From NCBI RefSeq assembly GCF_900496995.4, contig NC_044014.1, forward strand, positions 5,840,001 through 5,904,000: DNA of 64,000 bases. Reading direction: 5' to 3'. Below the pieces are notes generated by a model. That model had not been told where the DNA came from. It ran no database searches and was given only the letters and a program-made list of their open reading frames with translations. The stretch comes from Aquila chrysaetos chrysaetos. Lineage: Eukaryota; Chordata; Aves; Accipitriformes; Accipitridae. Below are positions 60,138-64,000 of the stretch, piece after piece (the stretch's first letter is position 1; each line of letters opens with the position of its first letter). Both the position numbers and the translations under genes were made by a program.

Positions 60138-60170
60138 GGAAAGGAGGGGAGGAAAAAAAAAAAAAAAAAA
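60103..60170. repeat. Homopolymer block T14-G23-purine-A18
   Basis: T14 (60,103-60,116) is followed directly by G23 (60,117-60,139), a short AAAGGAGGGGAGG linker and A18 (60,153-60,170). From 60,117 on it is a 54-base pure-purine strand within the island. G23 can form quadruplexes and the purine tract could form a triplex. Such tracts are error-prone in sequencing, so lengths should be treated as approximate. Confidence 0.85.
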
Positions 60171-60250
60171 GCCAACCAAACCCACAACCCACCCACCCGA
60201 GGGGGGTTGTCGGCTCGACAAAGCTGCGGCGGCTCGGGGAGGGCGGCTGG

Positions 60251-60352
60251 ATGGAGCGGAGCGGGACCCGCGGCTCTCTGCTCGGCGATGCCCGCGCGGG
60301 GGAGGAGGCTGCTGGCGCCGGGCACGGCGGGCTCGCCCCTCTGAGGCGGTAG
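60251..60352 (+). other. Upstream ORF 1 in the presumed 5' UTR (33 codons)
   Basis: ATG in the context GGCTGGATGG, moderate for initiation, running to TAG at 60,350-60,352. It overlaps the second upstream ORF in another frame. If the exon is transcribed, it could reduce translation of the main ORF. Its amino-acid composition reflects GC content and it is not evidence of a functional peptide. Confidence 0.3.
60288..60344 (+). other. Upstream ORF 2 in the presumed 5' UTR (18 codons)
   Basis: ATG in GGCGATGCC, with a weak +4 position, ending at TGA 60,342-60,344. It lies within upstream ORF 1 in a different frame. Confidence 0.3.
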
Positions 60353-60453
60353 CCGGCTGCAGCCGCTGAGCTGAGGCGACGGGACGGGACGGGACGCCGG
60401 ACCGGCTCCCTGCCTCGCCTCGCCTCGCCTCCGCCGGCCGCGTCCCGCGGGGG

Positions 60454-60516
60454 ATGCGCCCCGCTGCGCCGCTGCGGCTCTGCCAGCCGGCCCCGCCGGG
60501 GCTGCCCGCGGAGTGA
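60454..60516 (+). other. Upstream ORF 3 in the presumed 5' UTR (20 codons)
   Basis: ATG in GGGGATGCG, with a favourable G at both -3 and +4, ending at TGA 60,514-60,516. It has the best initiation context of the three upstream ATGs. Confidence 0.3.
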
Positions 60517-60585
60517 CCGCGGCCGCCGGACGGACTTTCCTCGCCGTCCCGGGGAAGCCGCCGCTCCGGCGACCCTCGCCTCTTG

Positions 60586-60598
60586 GCGGGGCGGGGGT
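60586..60598 (+). promoter_or_regulatory. GC box (Sp1/KLF-type)
   Basis: GGCGGGGCGGGGG contains the GGGGCGGGG core. It lies inside the presumed first exon, which is common for CpG-island promoters. Confidence 0.5.
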
Positions 60599-61400
60599 GG
60601 CGGGGAGCGGACACCCCCCCCCACCCCCTCCTCCTCCTTCCCGCGGAGCTTTCTCGCTGCAGGTAATGGGCACCGAGGGCGGAGGGGAGGCGGGCAAGGG
60701 GGGGGGGGGGGGGTTGCGGCTCCCGGCGCTTTCCCCGGCTCCGTGTGCCCGCCGCGGGGGCCCGGCACCTGGTGCCGTGCCGGTGCGGGGGCTCGGGCAG
60801 CCCCCGGGGCGGTGCGGGGCTGCGGGGTCGGTTTTTCTGTCACTTGATCGCTTTTGCGGTGCGGGGAGAGGGAGGGAGGGGGGGGAAGAAGCCCGAGGAT
60901 ACACCGCTGGGTCCGTGCCGGTTCTCCCCTCCGCTCCGCTTCCCGGCCGCTGGATGCGGGGCTATCGGTGTCCCGGCGGTGACAGCAGGACGGGCGGCGG
61001 GGGATGAGAAAGGGAGGCTCGGCCTCGGGGGAGCAACCCAGGCTCCCCCCGCTCCGGTTCGGAGGAGGCCGGGGCCGCCCGGGGCCCGGCGCGGCCGAGG
61101 AGCGGGAGGTCCTCCCCCGCCGTGCCCGCCGGGGTGCCCGGGGGAGAGGGGCCGGCGGTCCGTAACTGGCCCCGGCTGAGATAAGGGGGAAGAGAAATCC
61201 TCAACGAAATATATATTTAAATGCAAAACGGGCCGTTCAAACAGGGACCCATTATGCGTTTGGTGTGAAACGCTATCAACATTTAAAACTTCATTGTCTC
61301 CTTTGTACCAAATCCCTGTAAATCTTCCACTAGCCTTTACTCATTTTCATCTGAAAAGCCTGTTTGGGCTGAATAGACAGCAATCAGCAGCCTCTGGACT

Positions 61401-61425
61401 TCTCTCTCTCTCTCTCTCTCTCTCT
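61401..61425. repeat. (TC)n dinucleotide repeat
   Basis: About 12.5 uninterrupted TC units after GGACT. Confidence 0.95.
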
Positions 61426-61447
61426 GGAATGTCAATTAAAATGCAGA

Positions 61448-61468
61448 TTTTTTTTTTTTTTTTTTTTT
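61448..61468. repeat. Poly-T tract (21 T)
   Basis: A run of 21 T followed by CCTTCCCCCC. It is a simple repeat in the probable first intron. Confidence 0.9.
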
Positions 61469-63024
61469 CCTTCCCCCCCTGATCTCTTAGTGGCAAAAGA
61501 CTTGAGAAAAACAGGATAGTCCTGGAAAGCAAATGAAAGAAGTTCAAACAATGAAAAAGTACTGAAGCTGCCAGCCGGTTCCCATTAGTCCTCCAGAATT
61601 AATGTTTAATAGCTGTGATGCTCAGATTTGCTTGGAGATTGAACTATGATGAAGAGTCTTGTTAGACATCTATGCGTGTATACGTATATTTATAGGCGCA
61701 TATAATGTTTGTGTGTGTATATGTGTATAAAGCTGCTGGCTTTAAAGCTTCAGGTACCTGGATTTTTCTGATGAAGCGACTGGGCATTTAGGGCGCTTGA
61801 GATTTCTTTGTGGGGGGAAGATCCGTATTTCCTTCAGATTTTGCTCTTTCCTGCCTAATAGAGAAAGATGCCGAAGAGTTATACAATGAGCAATGTATTG
61901 ATTTGGTTAACATACTCTACAAATTGTACTCTCCCTGGGGAGTGATAAACATCTTATAAACAACAATGGAAGTAGATTAAAAAGAACACTGAGCATTGAA
62001 TTTAATTAATGCCACTGCTGAACAAGTACTACTTGTTTGTGTGTGTGAGTGTGTTTAAACTGAAGTACGGCTTGGAGGAATTTGGTTGGGCTCCCAAACC
62101 AGTCTGCTTTCCCATGCTTGTCAGTTTGGCAAAGAAATTTGGGCAGGTATGTGACGAGGTGAAAATTGACTTGATGAGCGAGTGGCAAGGAGAGCCATCA
62201 ATCATTGGAGGCTGACAACTCCTCCCCAAAGTGTAGGCTGAGAAGAGAGACAGAGTTCCCTTTCAAGGGGAAAAATAAACACTACGTGTGGCTTTCACTG
62301 AGTCTGAGACTCCAGGAGGGATTATGGTATTGTAGTCAGGAAGCCAGAATTGTGGAGGCCAAAAAGCATGCTGGGGCTGTGTTCCAAACATTGAGATAGA
62401 GGTACATAATTATCCAGCGCAGGAGGTCTTTCCAGAGGCTCGTCCCCCAGCGACTGTGGCGATTAAAAACTATGAAAAGAATTTGGTTTCGTTTCACCTT
62501 CCTTGGACTCTGCTTCTTTTGGGAAAGGGCAATCCTCGAACGCTGGTCGCTGTCGTGGTGGTAAAAAGTGGTTTCGCTCCATGGATGGGTCCAGAGCTCT
62601 GATTTTTGCTTTGCTACACCTTTGCAAGCCACGGGTTTGAATTTGCGGCAGCCCTGTGGATGAAGAGTCCCTTCTTTCTGCTGGCAGATGTTCAGGTGCA
62701 GAAGCCGGCAAAACTCTTCAGGTGAGAAGATGCGTGGGTCAGGTAGCCTTGTGCTGTGCTTGAGGGTTTAGGATGAGGATAGGAACTGCAAACGTACTTT
62801 CAATGGCATTTAGCGTAGCCTAAAAATCTGAAACAGCTGAAATGTAAGTGGAATTGATGCTGTTAAAAAAGAGGCTGGAATATATGCTAGCATTCTGGTA
62901 CGTTTTCTTTTTGCAAGTTTATGGTTGAATTTTGCATTTATATATATAGCCTTTAATCGGGCTTTACAGGATGATTTATGGAAATTAAATTAACATTACA
63001 TCCAGTCTGTTAGTTAGGATTTCT

Positions 63025-63112
63025 GCCCACTTTACAGCTGGACACACTGAGCTACGGAGCTGTGGCTGTCAGACAGTGAGTCAGGCGGTTGACCTGGGTG
63101 GTAGCATCCAGG
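63025..63112 (+). repeat. Ancient MIR/L2-like repeat fragment
   Basis: CCCACTTTACAGCTGGACAC, CTGAGCTACGGAGCTGTGGC, then GTCAGACAGTGAGTCAGGCG and GACCTGGGTGG. This keeps the CCCATTTTACAG...GAAACTGAGGCACAGAG...GTCACACAG...GGC...GAACCCAGG block order of old MIR/L2-type repeats. It is diverged, and only the class is called. Confidence 0.5.
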
Positions 63113-64000
63113 AGGTCTTGCTCCGGTCCTTCACCAGACACAAACCCGTTCGGGGGACAGAGCTCTCTTCAGTTCTACACCTGCTCTGCGCTTATTTAAA
63201 GAAGTGCTCGGCAAGCTCTTTGCAAATGTTTGTGCAGTGGTCTGGTGGTGTTTTCACTGGAGATTTAATAGTAGTTGCTAGCTTGTGGTCTGGGATGCTC
63301 GCGCTATGCTTAAATTTCTAAAGGAGGGACAGAACTTTGAGCTGGTATCAGCTAAGGTGAAAAAAGCTTGCCCTGAAGTATCAGGGATTCACCTGAAATA
63401 CCGTCTGTTAATTATTTTCCCCAAGTGCCTTATTTATGTCATCTAAAAATCTGTTTCTGCTGGCTCCAGAAGTTACTGTATACAGTACCCAAGATAAAAG
63501 ATGCCTCAACAGCATTTCTGTCCTTAGCGCTGTGAACTTGGTTCGTACGTAGCAGGTAGCAAAAGACTAATAAAATCTGCGTAAACTTTTTAATGGTTGG
63601 CTTTAGAAAGGGAGAGTATTTGTCCATGTTTCTGTGTACTGTATGCTGAGGTACCACACCACATCCAAATGACAGGGAGTTTTGAGAAGTTTGCCTTCAT
63701 CTCTACACTCCCTGCCTTTTCTTTTTTTTTTTTTTTTTTTTGTTTAAGAGTGAGGGCAGGAGGGAAAAAGAGGTTTTATGTTACTTTTCCCTTTGAGACA
63801 AGTGCTCTCGAAGCTTCAGTTGGGTTTCATCACATCTAAGATGAATCATTGGCCAGATTAGAACAACTGCTGCAGTTACTTGTTTTATCCATTTACTGAG
63901 GTTTGCCATCTTTTATTTTTGAAGCGGAAAATCAGATCTAATTTTCTGGTTGAGCTGTTAAATCACCCTGTGAGGATGCTCTTCTGACCCTCACCTGGCA

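Larger units (their letters stand above)
60100..60662 (+). other. Candidate 5' non-coding exon ending in a splice donor
   Basis: The segment ends TTTCTCGCTGCAG and is followed by GTAATGGG, a good match to the vertebrate donor (CAG|GTRAGT). No long ATG-initiated frame in the segment runs into the donor. The three ATGs noted open only short frames that stop before it, so the exon is best read as 5' UTR. The start is a guess from the CCAAT box. One ambiguity is real: CTCCTCCTCCTTCC...TTTCTCGCTGCAG also looks like a polypyrimidine tract plus acceptor, so the boundary could be an acceptor for an exon that begins GTAATGGGC. The donor reading is favoured because the island extends well upstream. Confidence 0.4.
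59700..61190 (+). promoter_or_regulatory. CpG island, probable gene promoter
   Basis: About 1.5 kb of very GC-rich, CpG-dense sequence in a window that is otherwise AT-richer and CpG-poor. It contains an inverted CCAAT box near 59,985, GC boxes (for example 60,586-60,598), short tandem GC repeats (GGTCC at about 59,930, GGGAC at about 60,380, GCCTC at about 60,413) and several G- or C-runs. No TATA box is apparent. CpG islands of this size usually mark transcription starts of housekeeping or developmental genes. Direction is inferred as plus from the splice-donor context at 60,662/60,663 and the return to AT-rich, intron-like sequence after 61,190. The gene is not identifiable. A bidirectional promoter cannot be excluded. 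Confidence 0.85.
60663..64000 (+). other. Probable first intron (start only)
   Basis: After the candidate donor the CpG island fades by about 61,190 into AT-rich unique sequence. It contains a (TC)n repeat, a poly-T run, a TA/TG-rich stretch near 61,670-61,730, a MIR-like remnant at 63.0 kb and another poly-T at about 63,722-63,741. No second exon is recognisable before the window ends. If the donor reading is wrong, this is simply intergenic sequence downstream of a CpG island. Confidence 0.4.

Noticed and set aside
59714-60904. 396-, 332- and 229-codon open frames on the minus strand of the CpG island
   Set aside because: They are rich in Pro, Arg, Ala and Gly, overlap in all three phases, and cross homopolymer tracts. 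GC-rich sequence rarely contains stop codons, so these are composition artefacts.
60513-61179. Plus-strand frames of 144-164 codons in the CpG island
   Set aside because: Low-complexity GC-driven translations without domain content. They run across the candidate splice donor and G-runs.

Overview
The window is vertebrate nuclear DNA, most likely from a bird. The evidence is three CR1 retrotransposon 3' ends with the avian-type terminal repeat, a solo LTR of a family I know as common in bird genomes, several very old amniote-type repeats, a moderate GC content with one sharp CpG island, and no bacterial-style operons. I could not place it on a species or chromosome.

Layout. Positions 1-59,600 look like a gene-poor intergenic stretch. 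I recognise no protein-coding exon, tRNA, rRNA or known ncRNA there. Its landmarks are: a 26-bp minisatellite of 45 gap-free copies (5,281-6,450); an (ATT)n microsatellite near 27.4 kb; remnants of old amniote repeats (11.3, 22.8, 36.0, 39.5, 42.1, 44.8 and 56.1 kb); a short CR1 tail at 37.8 kb; a solo ERV-type LTR with a near-perfect 5-bp target duplication (45,346-45,921); and a CR1 split by a second, oppositely oriented CR1 (about 50,390-51,845). A 294-codon open frame on the minus strand (42,597-43,481) is long for this composition but resembles nothing I know.

Positions 59,700-61,190 form a dense CpG island that looks like a gene promoter. It has an inverted CCAAT box, GC boxes, three short upstream ORFs and a good splice-donor context (CAG|GTAATG at 60,662/60,663). 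I read this as the 5' non-coding exon of a plus-strand gene whose coding part lies beyond 64,000. On that reading 60,663-64,000 is the start of intron 1 and the 58-kb desert is its upstream regulatory domain. The gene cannot be named from this sequence.

How it fits together. Apart from transposon debris there are no genes here to work together. The most informative items are the promoter, the strikingly regular minisatellite, the nested CR1 pair, the solo LTR, and a few AT-rich, homeodomain- or POU-motif-rich stretches that could be conserved enhancers. That last reading needs cross-species alignment.
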